Positions 10,277-20,696 of a stretch of 64,000 nucleotides of DNA are shown in pieces. The position numbers were made by a program, and so were the translations under genes. This DNA comes from Bartonella bacilliformis Ver097 (GTDB lineage: Bacteria > Pseudomonadota > Alphaproteobacteria > Rhizobiales > Rhizobiaceae). Location: contig NZ_KL503802.1 of assembly GCF_000709795.1 (NCBI RefSeq), positions 404,812 to 468,811 of the forward strand, written 5' to 3'. Under the pieces are notes generated by a model. It searched no databases, was not told where the DNA came from, and saw only the letters and a program-made list of their open reading frames with translations. The stretch's first letter is position 1, and every line of letters begins with the position of its first letter.

Positions 10277-11352
10277 GGTTCTTGTCCTTGCAGGGGATCA
10301 ACATTAAAATCAAAGCCCTGTCCCCATAGATTATATTGATCACGTGGGAGATCTGCATAGGGTTGGCAAGCAAAAACAGCTGCATATATTTGTCGTGTCA
10401 TGACAGTTTTTTGATTTTCATCACCTTGAAGTGGGTCAATGATAGGCGTGCCTTGAATCATTCCGTTATTATCTAGTTGAAATTGTAATCGCACAATAGG
10501 ACGATTTTGTAAATTGCCACCAATAGCAACAAGTTTGAGCTTGCTTTGAATACAAGCGCCAACAAGATTTACCAGAGTTTGGGCCATGCGTTCTGAAGCG
10601 TTAATATCTTTTTTTGCCCCTATTGCTTCTGGTTGTTGTGAGCGTTTTGCCCCTCCGCCTTGTGTGCGAGCACGATTTATAAGATCATTTTTCTCGAGTG
10701 CGAGAATATCTTCAATGGTTTGTTCACCTTTTGGGGGTGAAGCTTGTGCTGTTTGTTGAGGGCGTTTTGGTGAGGCTTTAGCTTTAATCCGTGGCAGAGG
10801 AACTGTTTCTGGTACAGGTGTGAGTGGTGGGGGTATTATTGCCGGAGCCGGTTCTGGTTGTGCTAGTTCCGATTGCGTTGGCTCTGGCTGTATTTGTTCG
10901 GATTGCGTTGGCTTTGGCTCGGGTTGTAGTCGCTCTGGTTGAACACTCTCTTCTTGTGTTTTTTGTGGAAGCACAGGAAGTTCTGCAGCATCCTTTTCAC
11001 CAAAGATCGGAGATGCTGCATCAATTTGGCGTAGTTTTTCTTGCTTTTTAAAAGGGGCAGCAAGATCCATTTCTCCATCACCCACATGACGTGCTTGCTC
11101 TTTTTCCTGCAGTTTGGTTGTCGGATTTAGGGCAGGGCTTTCACCAGGAGGAGCGTTTAATGAACCTTGTTGGAGAGACAGCTCCTGACTAAGAGGCGTT
11201 AACGTAATGGGTACAGCTTCCAGTTGATGAGAAGGTAAAGAAGGCGAATGGATAAAATGCATCATTCCCAAAATGAGAAAGATGATATGAGCTGCAAAAG
11301 AAAAAGCTAAGCTCCATTTCATGGAATGATGAGAATTTTTTTCCATCAGCAT
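10273..11352 (-). CDS. tolA: Tol-Pal system protein TolA
   Basis: A 359-residue protein with one N-terminal membrane helix (about 13-33, [20 protein letters not shown]), a long Pro/Glu/Gln-rich periplasmic stalk and a C-terminal TolA domain ([36 protein letters not shown]). It transmits proton-driven TolQR motion to Pal and TolB. The stalk contains short degenerate [12 protein letters not shown] repeats at about 138-175, probably a variable expansion. It overlaps tolB by 4 bp and lies 104 bp after tolR. Confidence 0.93.
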   Translation of the reverse strand: MLMEKNSHHSMKWSLAFSFAAHIIFLILGMMHFIHSPSLPSHQLEAVPITLTPLSQELSLQQGSLNAPPGESPALNPTTKLQEKEQARHVGDGEMDLAAPFKKQEKLRQIDAASPIFGEKDAAELPVLPQKTQEESVQPERLQPEPKPTQSEQIQPEPTQSELAQPEPAPAIIPPPLTPVPETVPLPRIKAKASPKRPQQTAQASPPKGEQTIEDILALEKNDLINRARTQGGGAKRSQQPEAIGAKKDINASERMAQTLVNLVGACIQSKLKLVAIGGNLQNRPIVRLQFQLDNNGMIQGTPIIDPLQGDENQKTVMTRQIYAAVFACQPYADLPRDQYNLWGQGFDFNVDPLQGQEP

Positions 11353-11456
11353 TGCCTTGGTTTTTTATTGTTCAGCCCTGTTATAATTTATATTGACATG
11401 GTACGACGATTAATATTTGCATCATGCAACGAGAATCATTTTATCAAGATCACCAT

Positions 11457-11909
11457 TTATTGTGCTAAGCTAGCTAAGGAAACTTGTGAGAATCCTGTTT
11501 TTTGAATGCTAGCAAGAAGTGCTAAAATTTCCTGATATTCAACAGTTCGGGCCGCACGTACAAAAATACGTTGCGTATTTTGTGTTGGATCTGTTTCAAG
11601 AAGAGACTTCAATTTTGCAATCAATTCTTCCACACTGTTATAATAATCATTATTGATGGCTAAGCGGCCTTTTTCATCAAGCGAAACAGTAAGCGGAGGA
11701 CGATCAACCTGAATAGGGCCTGCTTGACTTTTCGGTAAATCAAGGGGAACACCATTCACCACAAGGGGAGCAGAGACCATAAAAATAATCAATAAAACTA
11801 AGATAACGTCGACAAAAGGTGTCACATTAATTTCGCTTATCAAATGGTTACGCGAGCGACGCTTTTTTCGTGAGCCTTTTTGAGAAAGAGGAGAAACAGA
11901 AAGTGCCAT
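11457..11909 (-). CDS. tolR: Tol-Pal system protein TolR
   Basis: A 150-residue ExbD/TolR protein. A basic cytoplasmic tail (KGSRKKRRSR) and SEINVTPFVDVILVLLIIFMV form the single membrane helix with its proton-carrying Asp, followed by a periplasmic domain. It works with TolQ as a proton-driven motor in the inner membrane. It lies 12 bp after tolQ. A separate ExbD paralogue is at 36402-36860. Confidence 0.95.
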   Translation of the reverse strand: MALSVSPLSQKGSRKKRRSRNHLISEINVTPFVDVILVLLIIFMVSAPLVVNGVPLDLPKSQAGPIQVDRPPLTVSLDEKGRLAINNDYYNSVEELIAKLKSLLETDPTQNTQRIFVRAARTVEYQEILALLASIQKTGFSQVSLASLAQ

Positions 11910-11921
11910 AAAACTTTCCCT

Positions 11922-12629
11922 TTATGAGTTAGAAGTTATCTTCTCATCAATACGTCGTGATATAATGGTTGAAAATTCATCGGCAAAATTTTCTATTTGC
12001 GCAATAATTTGCGCGCTTTCACCTGTTAATTTGTTATAAAAAATAACTGCGGGAATAGCCACAATCAAACCAATTGCCGTGGCCAAAAGCGCTTCTGCAA
12101 TACCTGGTGCCACAATGGCAAGGGATGTATTTTGTGAGGCGGAGATTGAAAGAAACGAGTTCATAATGCCTACAACTGTTCCAAATAAGCCAATAAACGG
12201 AGCTGCGGACCCAAGGGTTGCCAAATAGCTTAATTTCGATTCTATTTTTGCACTTTCACGCCCGATAGCCAGGTCCATCGCCTTTTCAATTCTAATTTGT
12301 AAGCTCGATGAGGTATGGATCCCTTTTGTGAGTGACTTTTTCCATTCTGTCATCGCCGCTATAAAAACTGTAGAGATATTATTGAAGTGCTGATTTTGAC
12401 AAGCCGTGTAAAGCTCTTCTAACGATTTCCCTGACCAAAAAAACTTTTCAAAATGTCTGATATCACGGCGGATTTTCCGGTAAGCGAATGTTTTATGAAA
12501 AATAATACTCCAGCTCCATACAGAAGCAAGCACAAGCCCAATCATAACAGCTTTTACAACCCAATTGGCTTGTATGAATAAAGCCCACATTCCTGTAATT
12601 TCTGGACTAGCAAGGTCTACGTGCGTCAT
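11922..12629 (-). CDS. tolQ: Tol-Pal system protein TolQ
   Basis: A 235-residue MotA/TolQ/ExbB-type protein. One membrane helix lies near residues 25-45 (VVKAVMIGLVLASVWSWSIIF). Two more are in the C-terminal third, with LGSAAPFIGLFGTVVGIMNSF and APGIAEALLATAIGLIVAIPA. It forms the stator-like channel that drives TolA. It is first of tolQRAB and 472 bp after ybgC. Confidence 0.95.
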   Translation of the reverse strand: MTHVDLASPEITGMWALFIQANWVVKAVMIGLVLASVWSWSIIFHKTFAYRKIRRDIRHFEKFFWSGKSLEELYTACQNQHFNNISTVFIAAMTEWKKSLTKGIHTSSSLQIRIEKAMDLAIGRESAKIESKLSYLATLGSAAPFIGLFGTVVGIMNSFLSISASQNTSLAIVAPGIAEALLATAIGLIVAIPAVIFYNKLTGESAQIIAQIENFADEFSTIISRRIDEKITSNS

Positions 12630-13101
12630 AATTCTCGTCTCTTTAGAATGAAAACTTTAAAACTCTTATACTCTATTTGTGTATAGTTTCTAAATTTAAC
12701 AAAGGAAATCGTTACTTTGCGGAGAAAATTTTTGGACACAAAAGTTGCCCATTTTATCTCAGGCATTTTAGATTTCTTTTGAACACGCCTTGTAAGAAAG
12801 GTCCTCATATGCGTAGATAAACCCCTCCATACGGAAAAATCTATGCGTGGATAAATGATTTGAGCATAAACGATCTGCTCATTCTTAATCTTACGCACTT
12901 AAGTCTTTATTTTAATACTTGTTTAAGCGATTTCAACATGCAGATGAAGAATTATTTAAGCAAAAAAGCTATCCCTGCGTATCTGAGAGGGTTTTTTGAA
13001 ATAAATTTTCAAGAGATCTTCTAAGAAGTAGATCTCTTAAGCTTTTTGTGATCTATGCTCAGGAGATCTGCATCCCATCTTAATGTTTCTGGTCGTGCAT
13101 T
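12630..13101. other. ybgC-tolQ spacer
   Basis: About 470 AT-rich bases. A 90-codon GTG-started frame on the minus strand (12626-12898) overlaps the tolQ start, but it has no recognisable domain and I do not accept it as a gene. A near-repeat, atgcgtagataaa (12809-12821) and atgcgtggataaa (12843-12855), is the only structure seen. The tolQ promoter should lie here. Confidence 0.4.
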
Positions 13102-13542
13102 TTAACAAGAGGTTCCAGAAAATAAATTCTTAGGCAAGCGTCTTGGTCTACCTTCTTGGTTGATGATGGCGATTTCAACCTTAGCTTCGGCCAACAATGT
13201 ATCATCACGCATAATCACTTGATCAATGAAAAGGCGTGCCCCTTGTGCACGATTGATTCGTGTTTTGATGGTTAAAAGATCATCAATGTGAGCGGGTTGA
13301 GAATAACTGATCTCTATGCGTCGTACAACAAAAAATAGCTTTTCCCCCTGTTGGCCTGAGGCCAAATCGATATTCTTTAACCCTATATGGCGCAAAAATT
13401 CTGAGCGTCCTCGTTCAAAAAATTCCAAATAGCGTGCGTGATAAACAATGCCAGAAAAGTCAGTATCCGCGACATAAACACGCGCCTGCAGGTTATCAAA
13501 AGAATAAAAGGGAGAAGCCTGAATATCGGTTGTTTCAGTCAT
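13102..13542 (-). CDS. ybgC: Acyl-CoA thioesterase YbgC
   Basis: A 146-residue hotdog-fold protein with the 4HBT signature: [30 protein letters not shown], with the catalytic Asp at about residue 27. The family hydrolyses short-chain acyl-CoA and is linked to phospholipid metabolism and Tol-Pal loci. It overlaps the ruvB end by 8 bp and precedes tolQ, the usual arrangement. Confidence 0.93.
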   Translation of the reverse strand: MTETTDIQASPFYSFDNLQARVYVADTDFSGIVYHARYLEFFERGRSEFLRHIGLKNIDLASGQQGEKLFFVVRRIEISYSQPAHIDDLLTIKTRINRAQGARLFIDQVIMRDDTLLAEAKVEIAIINQEGRPRRLPKNLFSGTSC

Positions 13543-14644
13543 AATCTTTTTCCCATAAATGTTTTTGTATCAAAGAGCTAACGGGGATATCCGATGATGT
13601 GCTGAGATTTGGTGTTGAGTGTGTGGCTGAAGCCGCTGGCTGTGTCGGAGCACGAAGCCCTAAATGTGCCCAAGCTTTCTCTGTGATTATACGCCCACGC
13701 GGTGTTCGTTGAATAAAGCCTTGTTGGAGCAAATAGGGTTCTATAATATCTTCAATCGCATCACGTGGTTCTGAAAGAGCTGCTGCGATTGTTTCAATGC
13801 CGACAGGGCCCCCTAAAAAAACATCAGCAATCAACATTAAATAACTACGGTCTAGCGGGTCAAGACCAAGATGGTCCACCTCTAAACGCGAAAGTGCGGT
13901 GTCTGCAATTTCACGGTCAATGGCTTTTGCTTGTTTAACCAGAGCAAAGTCACACACGCGGCGCAACAGTCGCCCGGCAATACGCGGTGTTCCCCGTGCA
14001 CGGCATGCAATTTCATGCGCTCCGTCATCGCTGATGGGCACAGAAAAAAGGCGTGCATTGCGTTTAACAATATATTCTAATTCTTCGATCGTGTAAAAAT
14101 TGAGCCGGATTGGAATGCCAAAACGATCCCGTAAGGGAGTGGTTAATAACCCCAAACGCGTTGTGGCGGCGACTAAGGTAAATTTTGCTAAGTCAATTTT
14201 GACCGAACGCGCTGCCGGACCTTCACCAATGATGAGATCAAGCTGATAGTCTTCCATCGCAGGATAAAGAATTTCTTCGATCGCTGGGTTTAAACGATGA
14301 ATTTCATCAATAAACAAGACATCACGCTCTTCTAAATTAGTTAAAAGCGCTGCTAAATCGCCTGCTTTAGCAATCACGGGCCCTGATGTAGAGCGAAAAT
14401 TAACTCCTAATTCCTTCGCCATAATTTGCGATAAGGTTGTTTTTCCCAAACCAGGGGGACCAACAAATAAAACATGATCCAAGGCCTCGTGACGTGTTTT
14501 CGCGGCTTCGATGAATATTTTTAAATTGGCGCGGGCCGCTTCTTGACCAATAAAGTCATCCAACACTTGTGGTCTTAAAGAACGATCTGGATCGTCCGGA
14601 AGGGACACGTTACCAAGAAGACGGTTATTCTCATTTTTATGCAT
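13535..14644 (-). CDS. ruvB: Holliday junction branch migration ATPase RuvB
   Basis: A 369-residue AAA+ ATPase. It shows [11 protein letters not shown], Walker [10 protein letters not shown] (about 62-70), Walker [10 protein letters not shown], sensor [17 protein letters not shown], arginine finger [12 protein letters not shown] and a C-terminal winged helix ([15 protein letters not shown]). It pumps DNA through the RuvA tetramer during branch migration. A 35-residue Ser/Thr-rich tail is longer than usual. It lies 7 bp after ruvA. Confidence 0.97.
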   Translation of the reverse strand: MHKNENNRLLGNVSLPDDPDRSLRPQVLDDFIGQEAARANLKIFIEAAKTRHEALDHVLFVGPPGLGKTTLSQIMAKELGVNFRSTSGPVIAKAGDLAALLTNLEERDVLFIDEIHRLNPAIEEILYPAMEDYQLDLIIGEGPAARSVKIDLAKFTLVAATTRLGLLTTPLRDRFGIPIRLNFYTIEELEYIVKRNARLFSVPISDDGAHEIACRARGTPRIAGRLLRRVCDFALVKQAKAIDREIADTALSRLEVDHLGLDPLDRSYLMLIADVFLGGPVGIETIAAALSEPRDAIEDIIEPYLLQQGFIQRTPRGRIITEKAWAHLGLRAPTQPAASATHSTPNLSTSSDIPVSSLIQKHLWEKDYD

Positions 14645-14651
14645 CTTGACC

Positions 14652-15305
14652 TTATTTTGAATGAGAGGAAAGCAATTTCAAACTATGGCGAATAAGAAGT
14701 GCTGAAGAAGGGGTTTCTCCTTCAAAAGCCTTTATCGCTTCTTGAAGAGCATGGGTTGCTTGATCCCGCTCAAAACCAAGTTTTGTCAAAGCAGCAAGGG
14801 CATCCATACTGTGTTGATGGCCAGTTTGTTGAGTGCCTGCTTGAGAAAAGGTCTCTGACAAATGAGAGACAAAATGTGGCATGCTTTGATGAGGTGCGTT
14901 GGAAGGCAAAGCTTTGTTTTTGAGCTCATTGATAATTCTTTCGCTCACCATTTTGCCCACTCCGGGAGAGCGGCTGATCATGGCGATATCACTGAGCGTA
15001 ATGGCTTGTGCCAGCTGTGGGGGAGGCAGAGTGCTTAAGATCGCCAAAGCGACCTTGGCGCCTACACCGCGGACATTTTGTAGCAGACAAAACCAGTCTT
15101 GTTCAACTTTTGTTTCAAAACCAAAAAGGCGGATTGCATCTTCCCGTACATGGGTTTCAATAAAGAAACTGACCGCTTTCCCCCGCTCAGGGAGAGAAGA
15201 AAGCAGCCGATTGGATAAAAAGATGACATAGCCTACACCCTGGACATCCAGAATGATGTGATCTTCAAAAACGCTATCGAGAATACCCGTTAATTTTCCA
15301 ATCAT
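14652..15305 (-). CDS. ruvA: Holliday junction DNA helicase subunit RuvA
   Basis: A 217-residue RuvA with an OB-fold N-terminus ([39 protein letters not shown]), tandem helix-hairpin-helix motifs ([17 protein letters not shown] and [15 protein letters not shown]) and a C-terminal RuvB-binding three-helix domain ([16 protein letters not shown]). It binds the four-way junction. It is placed 4 bp after ruvC. Confidence 0.96.
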   Translation of the reverse strand: MIGKLTGILDSVFEDHIILDVQGVGYVIFLSNRLLSSLPERGKAVSFFIETHVREDAIRLFGFETKVEQDWFCLLQNVRGVGAKVALAILSTLPPPQLAQAITLSDIAMISRSPGVGKMVSERIINELKNKALPSNAPHQSMPHFVSHLSETFSQAGTQQTGHQHSMDALAALTKLGFERDQATHALQEAIKAFEGETPSSALLIRHSLKLLSSHSK

Positions 15306-15309
15306 AGGC

Positions 15310-15813
15310 TCACCCCTTTATGCGATGAGCAAAGTTTGTGCGGTGGGCACTGTGACAGATCACAAGTGCAAGTGCATCAGCGGCGTCATGGCCATCAAAT
15401 TCAGCGCGGGGAAGAAGCCTCTTAACCATCATATGAATTTGTTCCTTTGCTCCATGACCAACACCAATGACAGATTTTTTGATCGTATTTGGTGCATATT
15501 CAAAGACCGGCAATCCTGCTTGTGCCGGAACAAGAAGCGCAATAGCACGAGCTTGCCCCAATTTTAAAGTGGCTGTAGCATCTTTGTTAACAAAAACATG
15601 CTCAACAGCGGCTTCATGTGGCATAAATTGGTGTACAACTTCTGAAAGCCCTTTATGCAGCTGATACAATCTTGAGGCAAGGTTTAATTGCGCGTCAGAG
15701 TGAAGCGTTCCTGAAGCAACAAAATGCATATGATTCCCCAAGAAATCAATAATGCCCCACCCTGTTCGTCGTAATCCTGGATCGATGCCTATAATACGAA
15801 TCTTTTCTACCAT
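15310..15813 (-). CDS. ruvC: Crossover junction endodeoxyribonuclease RuvC
   Basis: A 167-residue RuvC resolvase. The catalytic acidic residues are visible in [14 protein letters not shown] (Asp near residue 11), [10 protein letters not shown] (Glu near 70) and the C-terminal HDAADALA pair. It nicks Holliday junctions symmetrically. It is first of the ruvC-ruvA-ruvB-ybgC-tolQRAB run. Confidence 0.96.
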   Translation of the reverse strand: MVEKIRIIGIDPGLRRTGWGIIDFLGNHMHFVASGTLHSDAQLNLASRLYQLHKGLSEVVHQFMPHEAAVEHVFVNKDATATLKLGQARAIALLVPAQAGLPVFEYAPNTIKKSVIGVGHGAKEQIHMMVKRLLPRAEFDGHDAADALALVICHSAHRTNFAHRIKG

Positions 15814-16321
15814 AGGGCGAGTTTATGTTATTTTTTTGTTTTTGGATAGATGCAATACGGTCTTACAGAATGCAATAAAGGGAGCAGAGAGTACGAGAAA
15901 GAGGGCGGAATGAGAGAGAAGGAGGGGCTAGAGTGAGGGGCTAGAGTGCGAAAAAGGGAGCGGAGTGTGAGAGGGAAGAAAGAGTGAGAGAAGCAGGCAA
16001 AATGATGCGAGAGGGAGCAGAGTATGAAAAGAGGAGCAGGATGAAGGAGGAGAGTTAGAGTGTGAAAAGGGGCAGAGTGCAAGAGGAAAGGTGAAATGCA
16101 AAAGGGGAAAAAATGTGAAAGGGAGTCTCATAATGTATCAAGCACAAAAAAATGCAGAAAAAAACATGAAGTAAGGTGTCAGGATGCAGGGAAAATCAGA
16201 AAAGAGCGTGTAGCATAAAAAAGCAGAGGGAGATCTTTATGGGCGCACATAGAGGGAGCCTGATATATCCACTAGGATAGAGGAAAAGAAGAGACTCTTA
16301 AAACATCAATCTTAATCTGTG
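15814..16321. repeat. Purine-rich degenerate spacer
   Basis: About 500 bp. From 15880 to 16130 the plus strand is almost all A and G, built from variants of gggagcagagtxtgagagag (for example around 15889, 15958 and 16014). Long antisense frames here are low-complexity artefacts of the base bias. No gene is supported. Confidence 0.55.
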
Positions 16322-16840
16322 CTAAAAGTGCCGAAAGGCATTTTTTAGCAATTCAAGTTGTTTATTAACTGGATTTTTGTCTTCTAAGCTTTTAGAAGAG
16401 ACATAGTCTGAGTCATAGTGCATATGATATACGCGTTTTTCTAAACTTAGCGAGCGCGTTACAAAAGAACGGAAAATTTCTGGCAGTTCTTGCCAGTGCG
16501 CAATATCTGGCCCAAGCGATGGTGTATGAAGCGATATTTTGGCAATTTCTTTTTCTATTTGTTCAGGTAACATCTCTTCTTCGCGTCCCGCACGAAAGAG
16601 CAAAAGTCGTGAGGCAATTTGCATCAGCCTTGTACTTAAATACATCGCTTCCTTTACGTAAAGGGCAGAAGTTTCAACAGAAAGATCACGTGTTGCCAAT
16701 TTGCCATTTTGATCAATATACGCTGCCGTTTCTTCAATCAGATTCATTGTCTCTTCATAAAGGCGGTTAAAGGCATTTTCAAAAGCATCATGCTCAATCA
16801 TGACAATAGGTTTATCGTGCGGATGGTCATGGGCGCTCAC
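16322..16840 (-). CDS. rcdA: DUF1465 protein, RcdA-like CtrA-degradation adaptor
   Basis: A 172-residue helical protein of DUF1465 type, with FENAFNRLYEETMNLIEETAAYID, YVKEAMYLSTRLMQIASRLLLFRAGREEEM and a disordered C-terminal tail. In Caulobacter the DUF1465 protein RcdA is an adaptor that brings CtrA and other substrates to ClpXP during the cell cycle. Length and helical pattern match. The role in this organism is inferred from family membership. Confidence 0.8.
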   Translation of the reverse strand: MSAHDHPHDKPIVMIEHDAFENAFNRLYEETMNLIEETAAYIDQNGKLATRDLSVETSALYVKEAMYLSTRLMQIASRLLLFRAGREEEMLPEQIEKEIAKISLHTPSLGPDIAHWQELPEIFRSFVTRSLSLEKRVYHMHYDSDYVSSKSLEDKNPVNKQLELLKNAFRHF

Positions 16841-17094
16841 GTTTATTACTCCGATACGAAGAGGGGATGGCTAACGATACAGACATCATTAAACTGAATA
16901 AACCATAAAATTGAAATGTTTTTTCAATCATATAGCTTAAATTACTCTTAAGATGACGTGTTTGCAACGATTACGCAAGATGCTTTTTTCGCTAAGGTTA
17001 ATGAGCACGTATAGAAGGAAACTTTAAACCGCGTAAAAGAAAAGCTTTAAGTGTGCATATGGAAAAAAGCTTAATAAGCGCGTGTAGAGAGTGT

Positions 17095-18240
17095 TTAAGG
17101 TCCTTTCTGTTGTGGCAGGAAAGATAGAGGACGCTGCGATTTTCTCTTTTCATAAAAATAAGCAACAGCAAGTTGTACCACAATGCCACTTGTGATTAAC
17201 AAGGTATCCGACAAGAAATTACTTGTCATCACTGTTTTATAAATTTGCCCAATCATTGCAAAAATAGTCCCAGTAACAAAAACGGGTAAGCTATGTTTGC
17301 CCAAAATCACCAAAGGGTGTTTAACCGAAAGGCGAAATCGCTCATTCAGCCAAGGAAGGCAAAGAAAGATAGACGATAAAGCCAGAATATGAAACAGACG
17401 AGGCAGACCTAAAAAACTCTTATTAAAACTCGCCAAGGGTGAAGGCAAACCAAGCCATGAAAAACTGCCCCACCAGTTTAAGCGTACCCAGAATAGGGCG
17501 ATCACAAGATAACTGATCGAGACAGTAAGGAGGAAAGGTTTAAATATAATTTTTCCCCCTTGTTTGAAGTATAAGCTCCCCGTAAACCCGAGGATAAAGA
17601 GAAATTGCCACGAGAGTGGATTTAAAAACCATTGCCCTGGTAAAGGATAAGAGGGAAAACCAATCTTGTAGAAGCCGCACACTAAGTAAAGGCTGAATGA
17701 GCTGAAGAGCAGAAGCCCCTTTTGTTTGTAACTACAATAAAGAAGAAAGGGAGAAAAAAGCGTGAAAACAATATAAAGCGGGAGAATATTATTATACCCT
17801 AGCTGATGGCCAAAACTCAGCATGCTGAAAAAGGCAACGACAGGCTGTGTGACAAACAGACCGATATTATTCATAGACGTTAGTTTTTCGCACTGCCAGA
17901 TTAAAAAAGCCCCTAAAAAAAGGCCTAAGGTTATAAGGCTGGCAAAAAGATAGGCTGTATAAAGCTGAACAATTCTTTGCCAAATTTTGCGCAGATTCTC
18001 TATAAAATTCATCCGCTCAGGCAGTGTGCCAAAACTCAAGGCAAGAGAAATCCCCGACAGAAAAACAAATATTTCTGTCGAATCAGAAAAACCAAAATGT
18101 TTATGTGTGATATGTTCATAGATCGTGCCAGGAATATGGTTGATGAAAATTGTCAATAACGCTAAGGAACGCACAACATCAAGACGTGTATCACGTTGCG
18201 ACTGCGTTGAAATATGAGGAAAAGCGTTATGTAGTGCCAT
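17095..18240 (-). CDS. opgC: OpgC-type membrane acyltransferase
   Basis: A 381-residue integral membrane protein with about ten hydrophobic segments. Near the start it has RDTRLDVVRSLALLTIFINHIPGTIYEHITHKHFGFSDS (split over about residues 16-54), which is the OpgC signature. OpgC proteins add succinyl groups to periplasmic glucans; related acyltransferases modify other polysaccharides. No glucan synthase gene is nearby, so the substrate is inferred. It is divergent from the ThiE-like gene. Confidence 0.85.
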   Translation of the reverse strand: MALHNAFPHISTQSQRDTRLDVVRSLALLTIFINHIPGTIYEHITHKHFGFSDSTEIFVFLSGISLALSFGTLPERMNFIENLRKIWQRIVQLYTAYLFASLITLGLFLGAFLIWQCEKLTSMNNIGLFVTQPVVAFFSMLSFGHQLGYNNILPLYIVFTLFSPFLLYCSYKQKGLLLFSSFSLYLVCGFYKIGFPSYPLPGQWFLNPLSWQFLFILGFTGSLYFKQGGKIIFKPFLLTVSISYLVIALFWVRLNWWGSFSWLGLPSPLASFNKSFLGLPRLFHILALSSIFLCLPWLNERFRLSVKHPLVILGKHSLPVFVTGTIFAMIGQIYKTVMTSNFLSDTLLITSGIVVQLAVAYFYEKRKSQRPLSFLPQQKGP

Positions 18241-18343
18241 AAAGGAACCTCTATCAATTCACGAGCATCACTTAATTTTAGCAAAGCACGATCATAAAAA
18301 AAAACTTATTTTGAACATATGAGCTATGCAAGGATAGTAGTCT

Positions 18344-19021
18344 ATGACAGAACAGAAAAGTAAACCGCTTGAGTCTTGTCTTTATCCGCAGTTAGTTTTG
18401 ACAGTGGATGTTCGACGGACTCTTAATCCATCATTACTCCGCACACTTTTGCAAACACAATCGTTTACTTGCGTTATTATTTACGATTCGTTCATTCATC
18501 AAGGCGATGAAAATTTTTTACAAAATAAAGCGCAAAGCTATGTTGATGACGTTCAACATAGTGGTGCAGCTCTTATCATTGCTGATAATAGCCAGATTGT
18601 TGGTCGAATCAAGGCCGATGGTTTGCATGTTGAAGGAAATAAGGAGGCGCTTAAGATTTTCAAAGACCAAACAAAAGAAAATAAAATTGTTGGGTTTGGC
18701 AATTTACGTGATCGCCATTCGGCAATGACTGTTGCCGAAGCGGGTGTTGACTATTTGTTTTTTGGAAAATTAGGGGCTGACCAAAAAGCACAGGCGCATC
18801 CGCGCAATCTTTCTCTAGCGACATGGTGGGCAGAAATTATGGAAATTCCTGCGATTATTCAAGCTGGGAACGATTATGCAACGGTTGATGAAGCTTTTAA
18901 GACTGCTTGCGAATTTATTGCGGTTGAAGACATGTTTTTGTCTCATGAGGATCCTCTCCCCCTACTGCAGGAGATAGTGAAAAAGTGTAAAAATTTTCCT
19001 TTATTGATGGGGAAAGCATGA
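18344..19021 (+). CDS. ThiE-like TIM-barrel protein (thiamine phosphate synthase family)
   Basis: A 225-residue protein with the ThiE fold pattern: QLVLTVD at strand 1, GAALIIADNSQIVGRIKADGLHVEG, VGFGNLRDRHSAMTVAEAGVDYLFFGKLG, and PAIIQAGNDY near the end. The diphosphate-binding GPxxxTxTK segment of true ThiE is replaced by FFGKLGADQKAQ, and the usual HLGQxD is HVEGNK, so catalysis is doubtful. It overlaps the next gene by 4 bp, so the two are translationally coupled. Confidence 0.65.
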   Translation: MTEQKSKPLESCLYPQLVLTVDVRRTLNPSLLRTLLQTQSFTCVIIYDSFIHQGDENFLQNKAQSYVDDVQHSGAALIIADNSQIVGRIKADGLHVEGNKEALKIFKDQTKENKIVGFGNLRDRHSAMTVAEAGVDYLFFGKLGADQKAQAHPRNLSLATWWAEIMEIPAIIQAGNDYATVDEAFKTACEFIAVEDMFLSHEDPLPLLQEIVKKCKNFPLLMGKA

Positions 19022-20097
19022 TCATGACGAAAATTGCTTATTGGGCCTATAGGGTTTTTTGGGCTTTTCGGTTGATGTTGGTGGTTATTGGCGCTTTGGC
19101 TCTATCGGCGGCTTTTGCTAAAGACGAGGAAATTTTAGATCTTGAACAGTCTTTAAACACGGTGCAGGATTTTTCAAAAAACAAGGGGACACAAAAAATA
19201 CCGCAGATTTTGCGCGCAGGAAAATATGATGAGGCTTATGATTATTATATGCAAGGCCTTTATTTACAAGCGTTTCGTGCAGCACTCAGACGGGCTGAAA
19301 ATAATGATCCAAAGGCACAAACCTTGGTAGGGAAAATGTATATGGAAGGTTATGCCGTTGCCCAAGATGGTGCGCGCGCGGCTTTGTGGTTTGGACGTGC
19401 TGCCAAACAAGGCGATCCACATGCACAACTGCGCTATGGACTGATGTTGTTTAATGGGAGTTTTGTCAAAAAAAATGAAGAAGAAGGTGAAAAACTCGTT
19501 CACGAAGCGATGCGAGCAGGCCTTAAAGAAGCCTATTTTTATTGTGGACAATTGCTTCTTTACAAAACGATGCGTGAAAAAGAGAATCTCCGAGGTGTTG
19601 CAGCAGCTGATGATAACGATGAAAATTCAGATAAGGCTTTGGCCTTCTTTTTAAAGGGAGCTGCTTTGGGCGATGTTGAAGCAGCTTTCGCTGCAGCACA
19701 AATTTTGGCTGTGGGAACTATGAAATATCCAAGACATGATCATTATGCACGACGGTTGATGACCATTGCTGCACAAAAGAAGCATGTGATGGCGCAAATG
19801 ATGTTGGCGCAGTGGTTGCTACAAGGCCGTGGTGGCGAAGCTGATTTTAAAGAGGCTTTTTCTTTGCTTTATGACAATGCCCTAAAAAGGGTGATGCTCG
19901 CACAGGTTAATTTAGCTAGGATTTATCGTGATGGCTTAGGGGTTGAGGGGGATATTGTCACAGCGGCCGCTTGGTATTTGGTGGTTAAAAGTGGAAAAGG
20001 GCAAGCCGCTGATTTGGATATGATGCTGGAGGGGATGAGCGAGGCCCAATTAGAGCAGGCACACCAAAAGGCCTATGAATTCATGCAGCTTTTTTAA
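19018..20097 (+). CDS. Sel1-repeat (TPR-like) exported protein
   Basis: A 359-residue protein with an N-terminal signal or anchor (RLMLVVIGALALSAAFA, ending near residue 38) and at least five Sel1-type helical repeats, for example AQTLVGKMYMEGYAVAQDGA, AALWFGRAAKQGDPHAQLRYG and AQVNLARIYRDGLGVEGD. Such repeats are protein-interaction scaffolds in the periplasm. The ATG overlaps the ThiE-like stop; a second Met at 19024 is possible. The partner is unknown. Confidence 0.82.
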   Translation: MIMTKIAYWAYRVFWAFRLMLVVIGALALSAAFAKDEEILDLEQSLNTVQDFSKNKGTQKIPQILRAGKYDEAYDYYMQGLYLQAFRAALRRAENNDPKAQTLVGKMYMEGYAVAQDGARAALWFGRAAKQGDPHAQLRYGLMLFNGSFVKKNEEEGEKLVHEAMRAGLKEAYFYCGQLLLYKTMREKENLRGVAAADDNDENSDKALAFFLKGAALGDVEAAFAAAQILAVGTMKYPRHDHYARRLMTIAAQKKHVMAQMMLAQWLLQGRGGEADFKEAFSLLYDNALKRVMLAQVNLARIYRDGLGVEGDIVTAAAWYLVVKSGKGQAADLDMMLEGMSEAQLEQAHQKAYEFMQLF

Positions 20098-20696
20098 AGA
20101 GTTTCTCGATTTTTATAGGGAGCAACTGTTATCATACTTTTCTTATTATAGGACATTATAGCACTCCATTCAATAAAGGGGCTGAATATAATAGGAGATG
20201 TTGGGGCAGATGCGGGTATGGAGCGCTCCATGAATGAATGGGAGCCAAATATAATGAGAGACTATAGTGGCCCCCAATATCATTGGACATATGGGGGCCT
20301 ATAATGGGCGACAGAGGGGAAAATGAAAAAGACGCGAAGGAAAGCTATCGAGCCTTAAGAAAATTACCCTTCAGCCAAGATAAATTGAAGGAAAATTTTA
20401 TTAAAATGATGTTTTGAATTTTATGCTCTTGCAAAAAGCTAAAAAGCTAAGGTACACAAAGACTAAGACTTTTCCATGACACAAGCTGAGACATTAGAAA
20501 TATTTAAGATATTAGGAAAGTGCTTGAAACATTGAGAAAAAGTTTAAGATATTGAAAGTTCTTGGAAAAATGCCTGTTCTTTGCTTTATGACAATGAGAA
20601 ATATCTCCTGGAATATACTTGGGGAAAATACCTAGGATAGCAAGTGCTTGAGAGAGTGAAAGTCAATATATGAAATTGGGAAATTGGATGTGAATC
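20098..20696. other. Spacer before efp with a strong hairpin
   Basis: About 600 bp without a gene. An inverted repeat pairs tatagTggccccca (20263-20276) with tgggggcctata (20292-20303); no T-run follows. A palindrome, ggagcgctcc, lies at 20220-20229. The later part repeats words such as gaxatttaagatatt. It probably contains the efp promoter. Confidence 0.45.

Noticed and set aside
12626..12898. 90-codon minus-strand frame overlapping the tolQ start
   Set aside because: GTG start, no recognisable domain, AT-rich basic composition typical of spacer; the overlap with tolQ is likely chance.
15828..16131. Two antisense Leu/Ser/Phe-rich frames in the ruvC-rcdA spacer
   Set aside because: Low-complexity translation of an A/G-rich repeat; no start context and no homology by eye.
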